Source of the DNA: Mucilaginibacter_A sp964236465
Lineage (GTDB): Bacteria > Bacteroidota > Bacteroidia > Sphingobacteriales > Sphingobacteriaceae
Reading direction: 5' to 3'
Length of the DNA: 64,000 bases
NCBI GenBank assembly: GCA_964236465.1
Contig: CAXSBZ010000001.1
Location: 62,001-126,000, forward strand
Both the position numbers and the translations under genes were made by a program. Shown in pieces: positions 17,158 through 26,735 of the stretch. The notes beneath the pieces are model-generated. The model saw nothing but the letters and a program-made list of their open reading frames with translations. It was not told where the DNA came from and searched no databases. Positions within the stretch are counted from its first letter, which is position 1. Every line of letters begins with the position of its first letter.

Positions 17158-18237
17158 TTAGTTTTTGTGAAGCGTGTAGGTATAATTACTAGGATTGTGC
17201 AGATCCAGGGTAATGGTATAATTACCGCTTACCGGTACAGTTATATTAGCTATAGCAGAATTAGAGCCATAAACAGGGCTATCGGAATAAGTTAATTTCC
17301 CAGCGGCGTCAACCCCGAAATCTATATTCCAAGCATTATTTGCCCTGAATTTAAATGAACCTGTTGAAAGCATATCAGCCGTAACCGTCCAAACTTGCGC
17401 AGATGCATTATAGGTTAATTGTGTATCCGTACTCCAGCCGCCGGGCGTTGCATCACCTAATATGGACCAGGTAGTTTTAGTGTAAGCCCAAGTATTGTTG
17501 GCTAAATTTGCAGAAAGTTCGTAATAACCTGCTCCGGGTACTTGCAGTCCGGCTGCTGTGCCGTCTGTTGTCAATTTACCACTTCCAGCATCTCCATAAT
17601 TAGTATGGTTCCAATCACGCGCGTTGGTATATTTAAAGTAATAAGTACCGCCGGATGGAATATAAATATACGCATCATAAATTTTATTGGATTGAAGCGC
17701 AGCCATGGTAGGTGCAGATGGTGGATCCCAGCCTTGATAATCGCCCGGGATATACAAAAGCGAATAAGTAGCAATCAACTGGTGAGGGGTTACATTCACG
17801 GTAACACCTTTTGAATAAGCATAACGATCTTGATAGGATAAAACTCTGAAAGCCAGGTTTCCGGCTGTACCAGCTGAAAGGCCCAGAGACATTGCAAGCG
17901 TATTTAAGTCTGCCCCTTTATACGATTTACTTAAAACATCGTTTCCTACAAGCACGCTGGTTGCATTGGCCCAGGCGTTATTACCAACGGTATCTGTAGG
18001 AATATCCACCTGAAGCGTGTAGGTTACCGATGCTTTCACCGGATAAACAACTGCCGGCCAGGAAAGAGTCAAAACAGCCGAACTATCATTTTTAGAAGTA
18101 AGTGATGTGGAAGTTACAGAAGCTTTTATTGACGAATTAAAAGAGACTGCTTGCAACGTTGTCAAAGTTGCCTCTTTTTTACACGATAGTGTAAAAAATA
18201 AAACTGACAAGAAAAGACTATAAATTATTTTTTTCAT
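17158..18237 (-). CDS. SusE/SusF-like surface starch-binding lipoprotein
   Basis: A 359-residue lipoprotein (MKKIIYSLFLSVLFFTLSC, Cys19, then KKEA). Residues ~30-140 look like the SusE N-terminal Ig domain (SWPAVVYPVKASVTYTLQV). Two carbohydrate-binding modules follow: one with IPGDYQGWDP (about 170-250) and one with LGDATPGGWSTDTQL (about 260-355). In Bacteroides, SusE and SusF hold starch at the cell surface. It lies between the SusD and GH13 genes, which fits this role. Exact SusE versus SusF assignment is not possible. Confidence 0.87.
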   Translation of the reverse strand: MKKIIYSLFLSVLFFTLSCKKEATLTTLQAVSFNSSIKASVTSTSLTSKNDSSAVLTLSWPAVVYPVKASVTYTLQVDIPTDTVGNNAWANATSVLVGNDVLSKSYKGADLNTLAMSLGLSAGTAGNLAFRVLSYQDRYAYSKGVTVNVTPHQLIATYSLLYIPGDYQGWDPPSAPTMAALQSNKIYDAYIYIPSGGTYYFKYTNARDWNHTNYGDAGSGKLTTDGTAAGLQVPGAGYYELSANLANNTWAYTKTTWSILGDATPGGWSTDTQLTYNASAQVWTVTADMLSTGSFKFRANNAWNIDFGVDAAGKLTYSDSPVYGSNSAIANITVPVSGNYTITLDLHNPSNYTYTLHKN

Positions 18238-18286
18238 GTTTTAATGATTAACAGGACCTATTAAAAATTTATTTCGATTAAGGTAG

Positions 18287-18381
18287 ATGCTTCTTTTATC
18301 ACCTAAAAAATGGCAAGCATTTGAGGCTTTACTTTATTTAGATTGAAACTTATCTCAATTTTTATAGTGTAAAAGAAGCAT
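18287..18381. repeat. Dispersed-motif inverted pair, 95 bp
   Basis: ATGCTTCTTTTATC at 18287-18300 with a CACCTAAAAAATGG tail, and TGTAAAAGAAGCAT at 18368-18381. It fills most of the gap between the SusD-like and SusE-like genes inside the operon. Confidence 0.9.
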
Positions 18382-18398
18382 GGATAATATTTGGGTTG

Positions 18399-19880
18399 CT
18401 AATAACCAGGGTTTTGGACTAAAGTTGGGTTAGCGTTAAGTGCACCGGTTGGTATCGGGAATATTTGCTTGTAAGCAGGTGTTGTTGCAACAAAACCATG
18501 CGGAAGCAAAAACTTACCGAACCTGATCATATCCTGCCTGCGGTGGCCTTCCATATTCAGCTCAAAGCCTCTTTCGTCGTAAATATTATCCAAGGTCGGA
18601 GCAGCAATAGCACCTAAACCTGCCCGGTCTCTAACCTGGTTAAGTAATGGCGCTGCTGCTGCGGTGTTTCCTAAACGAACATTACATTCTGCCTGCATCA
18701 ACAACAGATCAGCATACCGATAAATTGGGAAATCATTTGATTCGCCACTGCCGTCAGCTGGTGCTACCGGTAAAAACTTAACGTCCCTTACGCCTTCATT
18801 TGGCCCTGCACCCGGAGAAATTATTGATGATACGGATGCAGTATAAGTAATACCTCCAAGTTGCGGTCCAACCAAAAACTGTTTCCTCCTGATATCACTG
18901 GCATCATATTTATTATAAAACTCTTCAGGGATAATTGTACCGTTCCAACCGGGAAAGCCAATAAGTGCTGTACCGTTTGGACCATTTAAACTTCTGATGG
19001 CATATATGTTGCCGCTAACTATATTTTGGGTAATAAACTCAGCCATTATGGTTTCGTCATTAGGGCAAGTATTCCCAAATAACTCGTAGTACTGGTATCC
19101 AAGCGGACTGGCTGCATTAGCACTTCCGGCATGTAAGGTAAACCCTCCCGATGCAACTTTATTACAAGCGGCCAAAGCATCCGCCCAATCTGGTGTTCCG
19201 GTATAAACTCCTGCATTTAAATAAACCTTTGCCAGTACCATGTAGCCAGCCCATTTATTGAACCGGCCATAATAAACACCACCGCGTGTTTCAGAAAGCA
19301 GATCAACATTGGCTTTGAGTTCAGATACTATAAAATCGTAGATTGTTGCCCTTTTTGCCTGAGGGATTTTAGAAATATCCGTATTGTTATCCGTATAAAA
19401 AGGCACATCGCCAAAATCATCAATTAACAAATAATACAGCCATGCGCGGGCAACTTTCGCTTCCGCAATTTTGGAAGGGTCAGCTTTCGCTGTTGTAAGC
19501 GTTGCTACTGCAAGGTTTGCACTGTAAACAGAAGAATACAGCCAGTTCCAAGTATTGTTGATGATTCCCAAACTGGGCAATTCTGTATGGGTATATAATT
19601 GTGCAAAGTCAAGCTGCCAGTCACCTGTGTTGCGGTGAGGTATTACCTGCTCATCCGATGAAAAAGAGTTGAGGTCATACCAACAGTTGTCTCGGCCGGC
19701 GTAGTTGCTGCCCCAGCTACCTGTAATTTTAGCATAAACATTAGCAAGTACATCATTAGCCCCTAAAGGTGTTGCAAAAAATTGTTGAGCAGGATATTTG
19801 TCATACACATTTTCGTTTACCTTGGTGCAACTTTGTGCAGCAAGGCCAACAATCAAAATACTGATTAATATTTTTTTCAT
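18399..19880 (-). CDS. susD: SusD/RagB family outer-membrane glycan-binding lipoprotein
   Basis: A 493-residue SusD-like lipoprotein. The signal peptide is MKKILISILIVGLAAQSC with the lipid-attached Cys18. The C-terminal SusD block is clear: FPIYRYADLLLMQAECNVRL, RDRAGL, and YDERGFELNMEGHRRQDMIR. The N-terminal part carries the TPR-like fold. It binds oligosaccharide and closes the SusC pore as a lid. The start is 7 bases after the SusC stop. The GH13 neighbours make starch or maltodextrin the likely ligand. Confidence 0.95.
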   Translation of the reverse strand: MKKILISILIVGLAAQSCTKVNENVYDKYPAQQFFATPLGANDVLANVYAKITGSWGSNYAGRDNCWYDLNSFSSDEQVIPHRNTGDWQLDFAQLYTHTELPSLGIINNTWNWLYSSVYSANLAVATLTTAKADPSKIAEAKVARAWLYYLLIDDFGDVPFYTDNNTDISKIPQAKRATIYDFIVSELKANVDLLSETRGGVYYGRFNKWAGYMVLAKVYLNAGVYTGTPDWADALAACNKVASGGFTLHAGSANAASPLGYQYYELFGNTCPNDETIMAEFITQNIVSGNIYAIRSLNGPNGTALIGFPGWNGTIIPEEFYNKYDASDIRRKQFLVGPQLGGITYTASVSSIISPGAGPNEGVRDVKFLPVAPADGSGESNDFPIYRYADLLLMQAECNVRLGNTAAAAPLLNQVRDRAGLGAIAAPTLDNIYDERGFELNMEGHRRQDMIRFGKFLLPHGFVATTPAYKQIFPIPTGALNANPTLVQNPGY

Positions 19881-19887
19881 GAATTAA

Positions 19888-22887
19888 TTATTTTAAAATA
19901 ACATTTAAACCAACGGAAAAAGTCCTGGTACGAGGATAATAATTACCAAAGTCACCACCTGTCGAAACTAACTGAGTTTGCGGATTATAATAACTACTTA
20001 CATCTATCTCAGGATCCAAGCCTTTATATTTAGTAATTAACGCCAAGTTTTGACCGGTTAAGGATACCCGTAAAGCACTGATGTATTTAACTTTATTTAG
20101 GTTGAACCGATACCCTACAGAAAGATTTTCCCATCTTAAAAACGAGCCGTTCTCTAACCATAAGTCTGAGCCATATTGGGAGGAAGCTATTCCTAAAGGG
20201 ATAGCACTTTCCAGTAAATTTGATTTACCTAAATTTTGTTCTAAACTTAATGTTTGACGCAAACCGTTGTAAATTTTGTTCCCGCCCGAGCCGCGCCAAA
20301 CCATGGAAGCATCAAAGTTTTTATAAGTAAAGCTTGGTGTAAAGCCATAAGAATATTTGGGTAATGACTGACCTTCTTCTACCCTGTCCTTACTTTGAAC
20401 ACTTGGATCAGGAACACCATTAGCATTTTGAGTAGCAACAGTTTCCGCATTGTTAGCATCCTTACCAAGATGGTGCAAAATAAGGTAGGTACCGATAGGT
20501 TTGCCCACAATAAGAAAGGCATTTGGCCCCCAGCCTACATAATTGGTAGGTATATCAAAACCTTGTATATTACCACCCAGGCTTAATACCTTGTTTTTTA
20601 ATAAAGTTCCGTTACCAGCAAGAGTTAATGTTGTATTGTCGCTTTTAATGACCGTATAGCTTAACGTAAGTTCTAACCCACGGTTTTGTAAACTTCCTAC
20701 GTTTGCAATAATGTGATTAACAAAAAATGGTCCTTGGACTGGTACAGTGTAGTTGAATAAAAGATTATCTGTATTAGCTGTAAACACATCAATAGTACCT
20801 GTAAGCCTATCATTAAGAAAACCGAAATCCAGGCCAGCGTTTGTCTGTTTTTTGGTTTCCCATTTTAAATTAGGGTTTGAATTTTGACTATAAAAATAAT
20901 TTGGTATTGTAGTTCCTCCAAAAAATACTGAAGGTGGAAATCCTTGTCCTACTAATGAAATTGATTGCTGCGGATCAATACCTTGCTGATTACCGGTAAC
21001 ACCATAGCCAACACGCAATTTAAGATTACTCAGAATATGCTGGTTTTTCATAAAATCTTCCTGGTCAACACGCCATGCTACTGATGCTGAAGGAAAATTT
21101 CCCCACTTGTTATTAACACCAAATACAGTTGAACCATCTCTCCTAAAACTTGCAGTAAGCAGGTAACGGTCATTGTAGGAGTAATTAATTCTGCCCAGTA
21201 TAGAAACCAGTCTTCTGTCATTTTTGTAAGAAGAAATATCACCCTGGAAAACTTTGGAAATATCACCCAACTGTAAAGCGTTATAAGAGGCAAGATCATT
21301 TACAAACCCTCTAGCCTGTGTAAAACTACCATTGTAGGTTTGTGCCTGCCACTCATATACGGCGGTTGCATCCAGGTGGTTCTTACCAAAATCATGTTTG
21401 TAACTTAAATTAATATCCATTAATTTTTCGTCCGTATGATCATTGTGAATATTACCAACCCCATTATAATCAATAGCTGTTTGAACAGTAGAGGAAGAAG
21501 GTATATAATATCCAGAGTTGAAGTCAACTTTTCTCCAACTGCCAAACCATCCGGCCGATAAACCTTTATAAATATCCAGATCACCTCTTAAACTGCCAAA
21601 AAGATTATTGGTGGCACCATTATTTTGAACTGTTTTGGCAACTGCATAAGGGTTAGTGTATTGAAACACATTTGGGTCCCTATAATATGTTCCGTCAGTA
21701 TTAAATACTGGATCTGTTGGCCTGGCAATATATGCTTGGCTAACTAAATTTGATGTAAAAGCAGCATTTCCCACTCCTGTAGGACTGTAAGTAGTGTTAT
21801 TTATACCACTGTTTACATTTAAGGTAAGTGTTAGCTTATCATCCAAAGCCTTTTGCGTGGCGGTGATTCGGCCAATATACTTTTGATAATTTGAATTGAT
21901 AACTACACCAGTTTGAGTAATAGCCGTAACGGATGCACGGTAATTAAATGTATTAGCACCTCCTCCAAAAGCCAGGGTATGGTTTTGGGTAAAGCCATTC
22001 CGGGTAAGCAAACTATACCAATCTGTATTTGAACCGTGATTGGCAGAAATATTTACACCTTGCAAAGCTGCCTGATTTGTCCATTCGGCTGCATTTAATT
22101 CATGTAATTTTTTAGGGATAATATCTATTGAGCTGTTTTCGGTATATTCAACACTGGTTTTGCCGGCAGCAGTTCTTTTGGTTGTAATAATAATCACACC
22201 CGGTGCCCCTCGTGAACCATAAATCGCTGTAGCGGAAGCATCTTTTAATATATCTACTGTTGCTATTTCGCTCGGCGGTACTTGGTTCAACAAATCCATG
22301 TTGCCCTGTATCCCATCAACCACAACCAATGGGTCATTGCCGCCTTGCAATGAAGTAATACCACGAATGCGGACAGATGGGGCTGAGCCAGGCTCGCTGC
22401 CCACTTGGGAAATGTTTACACCCGCTGCCCTGCCGGCCAATTGTTGTAAAGGATTAGTAATAGGTCCCGGATTTAAATCTTTTGTTCCAAGATTTGTTAC
22501 TGCACCTGTTACATCCGATTTTCTTACCGTTCCGTAACCAACAACCACTACTTCATTCAGTGCTTGTGCTGTAGGTTGCACCTGGAAATTAGCTTGTACA
22601 TTTGCACTTTCGCTAACGGTTACTGTTTTTTTAAGGGGAGTGTAACCAACAAACTGGGCCGTTAAAGTGTAAGTGCCAGGCTTTACACTGTTGATTTTAT
22701 AGTTGCCGTCCACATCAGTTGTAGCACCTAATGTAGTGCCATCTATGGTTACACTGGCTCCTGGCAGCGGTAGATTTTTTTCATCAACCACTCTTCCTGA
22801 AACCGAAGCATTCTGTGCAAAAGCGGTAATTGCAAAAATTAAAAATAGTACGGTAAATCCGTATCTAAAAAAGTAGATTCTCTTCAT
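19888..22887 (-). CDS. susC: SusC/RagA family TonB-dependent outer-membrane transporter
   Basis: A 999-residue TonB-linked porin importing oligosaccharides. The signal peptide ends ITAFAQ. Residues ~28-105 are the carboxypeptidase-regulatory-like domain (SGRVVDEKNLPLPGASVTI). A TonB-box-like EVVVVGYGTVRKSDVTGAV segment follows, then the plug (RIRGITSLQGGNDPLVVVDG), and a 22-strand barrel ending FSVGLNVILK. It is the first gene of the operon susC-susD-susE-GH13-GH13. The 610-bp upstream gap to the regulator holds repeats and a putative promoter. Confidence 0.96.
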   Translation of the reverse strand: MKRIYFFRYGFTVLFLIFAITAFAQNASVSGRVVDEKNLPLPGASVTIDGTTLGATTDVDGNYKINSVKPGTYTLTAQFVGYTPLKKTVTVSESANVQANFQVQPTAQALNEVVVVGYGTVRKSDVTGAVTNLGTKDLNPGPITNPLQQLAGRAAGVNISQVGSEPGSAPSVRIRGITSLQGGNDPLVVVDGIQGNMDLLNQVPPSEIATVDILKDASATAIYGSRGAPGVIIITTKRTAAGKTSVEYTENSSIDIIPKKLHELNAAEWTNQAALQGVNISANHGSNTDWYSLLTRNGFTQNHTLAFGGGANTFNYRASVTAITQTGVVINSNYQKYIGRITATQKALDDKLTLTLNVNSGINNTTYSPTGVGNAAFTSNLVSQAYIARPTDPVFNTDGTYYRDPNVFQYTNPYAVAKTVQNNGATNNLFGSLRGDLDIYKGLSAGWFGSWRKVDFNSGYYIPSSSTVQTAIDYNGVGNIHNDHTDEKLMDINLSYKHDFGKNHLDATAVYEWQAQTYNGSFTQARGFVNDLASYNALQLGDISKVFQGDISSYKNDRRLVSILGRINYSYNDRYLLTASFRRDGSTVFGVNNKWGNFPSASVAWRVDQEDFMKNQHILSNLKLRVGYGVTGNQQGIDPQQSISLVGQGFPPSVFFGGTTIPNYFYSQNSNPNLKWETKKQTNAGLDFGFLNDRLTGTIDVFTANTDNLLFNYTVPVQGPFFVNHIIANVGSLQNRGLELTLSYTVIKSDNTTLTLAGNGTLLKNKVLSLGGNIQGFDIPTNYVGWGPNAFLIVGKPIGTYLILHHLGKDANNAETVATQNANGVPDPSVQSKDRVEEGQSLPKYSYGFTPSFTYKNFDASMVWRGSGGNKIYNGLRQTLSLEQNLGKSNLLESAIPLGIASSQYGSDLWLENGSFLRWENLSVGYRFNLNKVKYISALRVSLTGQNLALITKYKGLDPEIDVSSYYNPQTQLVSTGGDFGNYYPRTRTFSVGLNVILK

Positions 22888-22945
22888 TCTTATTCGGTAT
22901 TAATTGGTTTATCAAACAACTAACATCAGGGGTTAATTGTTACAT

Positions 22946-22976
22946 CAAAGTAAAGCAAGTTTAAAGATTATGGCAA
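22946..22976 (-). promoter_or_regulatory. Putative promoter of the Sus operon
   Basis: On the minus strand, TTG (22976-22974), 20 bases, then TTACTTTG (22953-22946). This matches TTG-N19-21-TAnnTTTG with one mismatch. It would give a leader of about 50-55 bases before susC. Confidence 0.4.
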
Positions 22977-23176
22977 TAATTTTAACATTAAATATTAAAA
23001 AAAAGAAAACTATTTATTTATAAATAGCTGATATTCAAATTCTTATTTTTAACTTGAGTTGTAAATTATATAGAAATTTTATACTGATATGACTTGTGAA
23101 AACAAATTACTTCTTTAAAATTATTCTATCGAAATGGTAAGAACAATTCAAAGCTTCCTTAAACCTGATAATCTTT

Positions 23177-23263
23177 ATACTTCTTTTATAGTATCAAAAT
23201 CAGTCAGTATCTAGTTACAACGGGCCATCCAAAAATCAATTTTTTACTTGATAAAAGAAGTAT
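23177..23263. repeat. Dispersed-motif inverted pair, 87 bp
   Basis: ATACTTCTTTTATA at 23177-23190 and GATAAAAGAAGTAT at 23250-23263, with a TATCAAAATCAG tail mirrored by AAAAATCAATTTTT. A degenerate single copy (GGTAAAAGAAGCTT) lies 36 bp further on at 23299-23312. Confidence 0.88.
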
Positions 23264-23378
23264 CATTATCTCTAAAAACGGGTCAATGATTTTCAGGTGG
23301 TAAAAGAAGCTTATAAAAATAAACCCATGAAATTTACAACCTGTTTAAATCTATCCGAAAAAACCTTAATGCTTCTTT

Positions 23379-23462
23379 TATCCTATAAAAATTGGTGCCT
23401 GCATTATTTCAACCCAATCAAAAACCAAGCATTTGCCATTTTTAGGTTGATAAATGAAGCGT
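23379..23462. repeat. Dispersed-motif inverted pair, 84 bp, right arm degenerate
   Basis: ATGCTTCTTTTATC at 23379-23392 and GATAAATGAAGCGT at 23449-23462, with matching AAAAATTGG / GCCATTTTTAGG tails. The rest of 22888-23497 shows no gene. Confidence 0.85.
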
Positions 23463-23497
23463 ACAAAACATAAAAAAATTGTACAGCCTTATATTTT

Positions 23498-25204
23498 TTA
23501 TTCTTTAACGGCTTTAATAGCTAAAATCCTGTTTTCAAATTCTTCGTTTGGTAAAAAAGACCTGTTCTTTACCTTTGACTTATAGGTATAAATCGTGTTT
23601 ACCGAATAGTTTAAAATTTTGGCTATGGTTTCGTTTTCATCGATACCGAGCCGTATCAATGCAAAAATGCGTAGTTCTGTGGTAAGTAATTTTGTATTAT
23701 TTAAGTGGATCTGATGTTCTTTGTCGAATAAAGAATTAAAGTCTTCAACAAAATTCGGAAATAAGTTCAGAAAAACTTTATCAAAACTGTGAGATAGGTT
23801 TTCCCTTTCAAAACCTATATTTAGTTTATTCAACAATTGCAAAACTTCATCATAACGTTTCTCTTTTACAACTTTTTCTAAGGATTTTTTGAGGCGGTCA
23901 ATTTTTTCAATATAATTAGAATGGATGTTGAAAAAATAGCCGATATATTCATCCTTGATCATGTTGGCATCATCGAGTTTGACGTTAGTTTTGATCAAAG
24001 ATCGGTTTGCAACATCCAATGCCTCGTTTGCTTTTATCAGCGATTCATTTGTTGCATTCAGATCAATATTTTTATCAAAAATAACCCGGTCAGCAATGCG
24101 GATTTTTTTAAGCTGTTTTAAGGTAATAACTGTAAAAACGATGACCACGATTACTAAAGAAGTTATAATTGAAGCATAGATCAATAAAGATTTTTTTTGC
24201 TTTTCTATACTATTGATCCTTTCGCTTTCTATCACCGGAAAAATATTACTTATCCTTGCTTCCCTGTGCCTGGCACCATAAAAATTTGCATCAGATATGG
24301 CATAGTTAATATAGTTGTAGGCAAGTTCTGTATCTCTGTTTTTAAAATAATACGTAGCCAGATCAGTTAGTGCAACAGATTCCTTTGTAGAATGTACATT
24401 ATCTACAATAGCGGCATTTATTAATGCGGATACACCAAGCTGTGTTTGGTTAAGCCTGAAATAAGTATAACTTAAACTACTCAGGTTTATAGCACTGTCT
24501 TGATAAGATTGATTTAAAGTAAGCAGCTTTTTGTAAGCTGTTAAAGCTGTTTTAAAGTCTGCCTTTCGTATAGATTTCAAACCAATTGCAGACAAATATT
24601 CGTAGGAACCGACAGGGTTGCTATGAATGATCGAATCACAATATTGAAGACCGATTGAATCGTATTTGCGGTAGTAATCACTAATCCTGTAAAACTCTGC
24701 CATATCGAAATGGCTCCTGGCTTCCAAAAAAAGATAGTTGTAGCGTTGGCGTGCATTTAAATATTGCGTATCAACCGTTTTCAAAGAATCCAAACCTTCT
24801 CTAAACAAGCCCGCCGAAACTAAAACAAAACCCATCCTTACCTTTGCATAATTTGTTTTGTTGTTGTCTTTTAAAAGATAAGCGCATTCGTTTAATTTTT
24901 TACAGTACACGTAGGCAGAATCATGAATAAAAGATTTGTAAGCATCAGATAATCGTTCGTAGTTATAATACCGGGCGGTTAGCGTTGAAAAGTTTTTATG
25001 GAGGTCTTTTTTAATCTTTTTTATTTCGTCAGCCTTTTTCTGATCATATATTTTCTTATTCCCAAGCACCCGGTTTAAAGTAAGCTGCAAACTATCCGGT
25101 TTAGCGTATGCTTTAACCGCACTGGCAAACATAATTTGGCAAAAACCAATGCTTACAACAAAGCAAAAAATGTGTTTAAACTGATGACCGGCTTTGATGG
25201 GCAT
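23498..25204 (-). CDS. SusR-like transmembrane regulator (TPR, DUF6377-type)
   Basis: A 568-residue sensor-regulator. A signal/anchor segment is near residues 10-28. Residues ~60-320 are TPR-like repeats in the periplasm, and one strong transmembrane helix lies at about 342-362 (LLIYASIITSLVIVVIVF). A coiled coil follows (DLNATNESLIKANEALDVAN), then a C-terminal helix-turn-helix at about 500-550 (IAKILNYSVNTIYTYKSKVK). This is the layout of SusR, which activates sus genes in response to maltose in Bacteroides. The DUF6377 name is from memory. It is transcribed in the same direction as the Sus operon, 610 bp upstream, and probably activates it. Confidence 0.82.
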   Translation of the reverse strand: MPIKAGHQFKHIFCFVVSIGFCQIMFASAVKAYAKPDSLQLTLNRVLGNKKIYDQKKADEIKKIKKDLHKNFSTLTARYYNYERLSDAYKSFIHDSAYVYCKKLNECAYLLKDNNKTNYAKVRMGFVLVSAGLFREGLDSLKTVDTQYLNARQRYNYLFLEARSHFDMAEFYRISDYYRKYDSIGLQYCDSIIHSNPVGSYEYLSAIGLKSIRKADFKTALTAYKKLLTLNQSYQDSAINLSSLSYTYFRLNQTQLGVSALINAAIVDNVHSTKESVALTDLATYYFKNRDTELAYNYINYAISDANFYGARHREARISNIFPVIESERINSIEKQKKSLLIYASIITSLVIVVIVFTVITLKQLKKIRIADRVIFDKNIDLNATNESLIKANEALDVANRSLIKTNVKLDDANMIKDEYIGYFFNIHSNYIEKIDRLKKSLEKVVKEKRYDEVLQLLNKLNIGFERENLSHSFDKVFLNLFPNFVEDFNSLFDKEHQIHLNNTKLLTTELRIFALIRLGIDENETIAKILNYSVNTIYTYKSKVKNRSFLPNEEFENRILAIKAVKE

Positions 25205-25321
25205 GAATAAATCTATAGAAAGAAATTTATAATCATAAGTACAAACCTAACTTTTCTTTGTTGTTTATCGGATATTCTTTGAACAAAGAGACTATTTAAA
25301 TTTATACAAGAAAAAGTGTTA

Positions 25322-25415
25322 ATGCTTCTTTTACCGTATAAAAATCGGTGTTTGCATCAATTTAAATAACCAAAAACCAAATTCCTGCCGTTTTTTTAGG
25401 TGATAAAAGAAGCAT
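25322..25415. repeat. Dispersed-motif inverted pair, 94 bp
   Basis: ATGCTTCTTTTACC at 25322-25335 with TATAAAAATCGG tail, and GATAAAAGAAGCAT at 25402-25415 preceded by CCGTTTTTTTAGGT. It lies upstream of the SusR-like gene. No gene is seen in 25205-25775. Confidence 0.9.
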
Positions 25416-25601
25416 AGAAAATAGATTTAACAAATTTTAACAAGCTCTGAGTTTCAAATAATTGAAAGACCTGATTCAACACAAAAATGAAGCTTGATGG
25501 ATAAAGTATTGGTTTAAACTGTTTCGAAAAAGACCTTTTGAAGAACAGTACAGCAAACGCTAATGAAAACAGTTTATAGATTTCCGGTTTTCAAAAAAAC
25601 C

Positions 25602-25645
25602 AAAACCCGGACCAGAACGAAAATTCACACTATATCCGGGTTTTG
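25602..25645. other. Hairpin AAAACCCGGA...TCCGGGTTTT
   Basis: A 10-base perfect inverted repeat with a ~23-base loop, between the divergent SusR-like and higB genes. The A and T flanks would suit a bidirectional terminator, but no gene ends beside it. Confidence 0.45.
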
Positions 25646-25720
25646 TACCTCGAACAGAAATATAGTAGAGGGAAGACAAAGCCCAGGAGAGCCAGTAATA
25701 AAATGTTAGAATTTGAATTT

Positions 25721-25771
25721 AATTTCAATATTAAAAAATAATTTCAAATATCGAAATTTCAAGTAAATTTG
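25721..25771 (+). promoter_or_regulatory. Putative HigA operator (AATTTCAA direct repeats) and -7 element
   Basis: AATTTCAA occurs at 25721-25728, 25740-25747 and 25755-25762. The palindrome ATTTC-N7-GAAAT overlaps the second copy. The -7 element TAAATTTG follows at 25764-25771, and higB starts 4 bases later. Toxin-antitoxin operons of this family are usually autorepressed at such sites; no TTG is at the expected -33 distance. Confidence 0.4.
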
Positions 25772-25775
25772 AACA

Positions 25776-26069
25776 ATGGTGATACTTATCAAAAAAACAC
25801 TTTTAGAATATGTAGATAAACACCCGGAAGCCGCCGCACCATTAAATAACTGGTACAGTATTGCAAAGTCAGCTGATTGGAATAAGTTGGCAGACATAAA
25901 GAGTGTTTTTAACAATGTGGACTATGTGGGTAATGATAGGTATGTGTTTAATATCAAAGGGAACCGTTTTAGGCTTGTTGCTATGATATTTTTTGATAAA
26001 CGTACTTTGTTTATCCGCTTCATTGGTACACATAGCGAGTATGATCATATAGATTGTTCAACTATTTAA
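25776..26069 (+). CDS. higB: HigB-type toxin, mRNA interferase
   Basis: A 97-residue toxin of the HigB family (the HigB_toxin type seen in Bacteroidota). This family cuts mRNA on ribosomes. Conserved blocks are ADIKSVFNNVDYVGNDRYVF and FRLVAMIFFDKRTLFIRFIG, ending with the histidine pair in GTHSEYDHID. Toxin-first order with an antitoxin 10 bases downstream is the normal higBA order. The ATG lies only 4 bases after a TAnnTTTG box, so the transcript may be leaderless. Confidence 0.9.
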   Translation: MVILIKKTLLEYVDKHPEAAAPLNNWYSIAKSADWNKLADIKSVFNNVDYVGNDRYVFNIKGNRFRLVAMIFFDKRTLFIRFIGTHSEYDHIDCSTI

Positions 26070-26079
26070 AATTAAAAGT

Positions 26080-26466
26080 ATGATTGATAAAATAAGAAAC
26101 GAAGCACAATACAATGCTGTAATCGCTTTGATAGAAGTGTTTATAGAAAAAGCAACAGCGGGCGGCGGTTTTAATTCACTTTCAAAGGCAAATGCGGAGG
26201 AGTTAAGCCGTATAGGGTTGTTGGCAGAACAATACGAAGACAATGTATTGAAGCTAATGCCTTTGCCTGTTACCATTAAAGCAGTAGTGCAGCATAAAAT
26301 AACTGAAATGAATATTAACCAGGCTAAACTTGCTGAGCTATTAGGTTTAAGAACATCCAAGTTATCTCAAATACTTAATGGCAAGCGTGAACCTGATGTA
26401 TCCTTTTTAAAGGCGGTACATGAGAAATTAGGCATAAGCGGAGATTTTTTGCTTGAGAACATTTAA
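26080..26466 (+). CDS. higA: HigA-type antitoxin with Xre-family helix-turn-helix
   Basis: A 128-residue antitoxin. The N-terminal half is a helical region (EAQYNAVIALIEVFIEKATA), and the C-terminal half an Xre HTH at about 75-115 (NQAKLAELLGLRTSKLSQIL, then GKREPDVSFL). It should bind and neutralise HigB and repress the shared promoter. Both genes are AT-richer than flanking housekeeping genes, in keeping with a mobile stress module. Confidence 0.9.
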   Translation: MIDKIRNEAQYNAVIALIEVFIEKATAGGGFNSLSKANAEELSRIGLLAEQYEDNVLKLMPLPVTIKAVVQHKITEMNINQAKLAELLGLRTSKLSQILNGKREPDVSFLKAVHEKLGISGDFLLENI

Positions 26467-26599
26467 AACAAACGCAGGACCGATACCAATGCCAAAAACG
26501 GTTAAAAATATCATTACATCATAAGGATCAACAGTATGGAGATAACTGCTATTTAAATGAAGAAAGTAAATTGTGTATGTAATAAAGTAGTACATAAAT

Positions 26600-26635
26600 C
26601 AAAAAGCCTATAAGTTTAAAACTTATAAGCTTTTA
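26600..26635. terminator. Bidirectional rho-independent terminator
   Basis: AAAAGCCTATAAGTTT / AAACTTATAAGCTTTT forms a long stem with one bulge. The T tracts on both strands could end tRNA-Leu (minus) and higA (plus). Confidence 0.7.
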
Positions 26636-26647
26636 TGAATCCAATTG

Positions 26648-26727
26648 TACCCAGCGCCGGAGTCGAACCGGCACGGTTTCCCACAGGTGTTTGAGACCAG
26701 CGCGTCTACCAATTCCGCCAGCTGGGC
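26648..26727 (-). tRNA. tRNA-Leu, anticodon CAA
   Basis: Reading the minus strand, acceptor GCCCAGC (26727-26721) pairs with GCTGGGT, closing with a G-U pair. A D-arm (GGCGGAATTGGTAGACGC), a seven-base anticodon loop CTCAAAC, a long class II variable arm and the T-arm GCCGGTTCGACTCCGGC follow. The anticodon is CAA, reading UUG. The anticodon stem CTGGT/ACCTG has a T-T mismatch at its second pair. CCA is not encoded. Confidence 0.93.
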
Positions 26728-26735
26728 ATTGCTTT

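Noticed and set aside
14083..25204. Sus locus as a novel polysaccharide-utilisation system
   Set aside because: Gene order and content are the classical Sus design; only the paralogue sorting and repeat insertions deserve attention.
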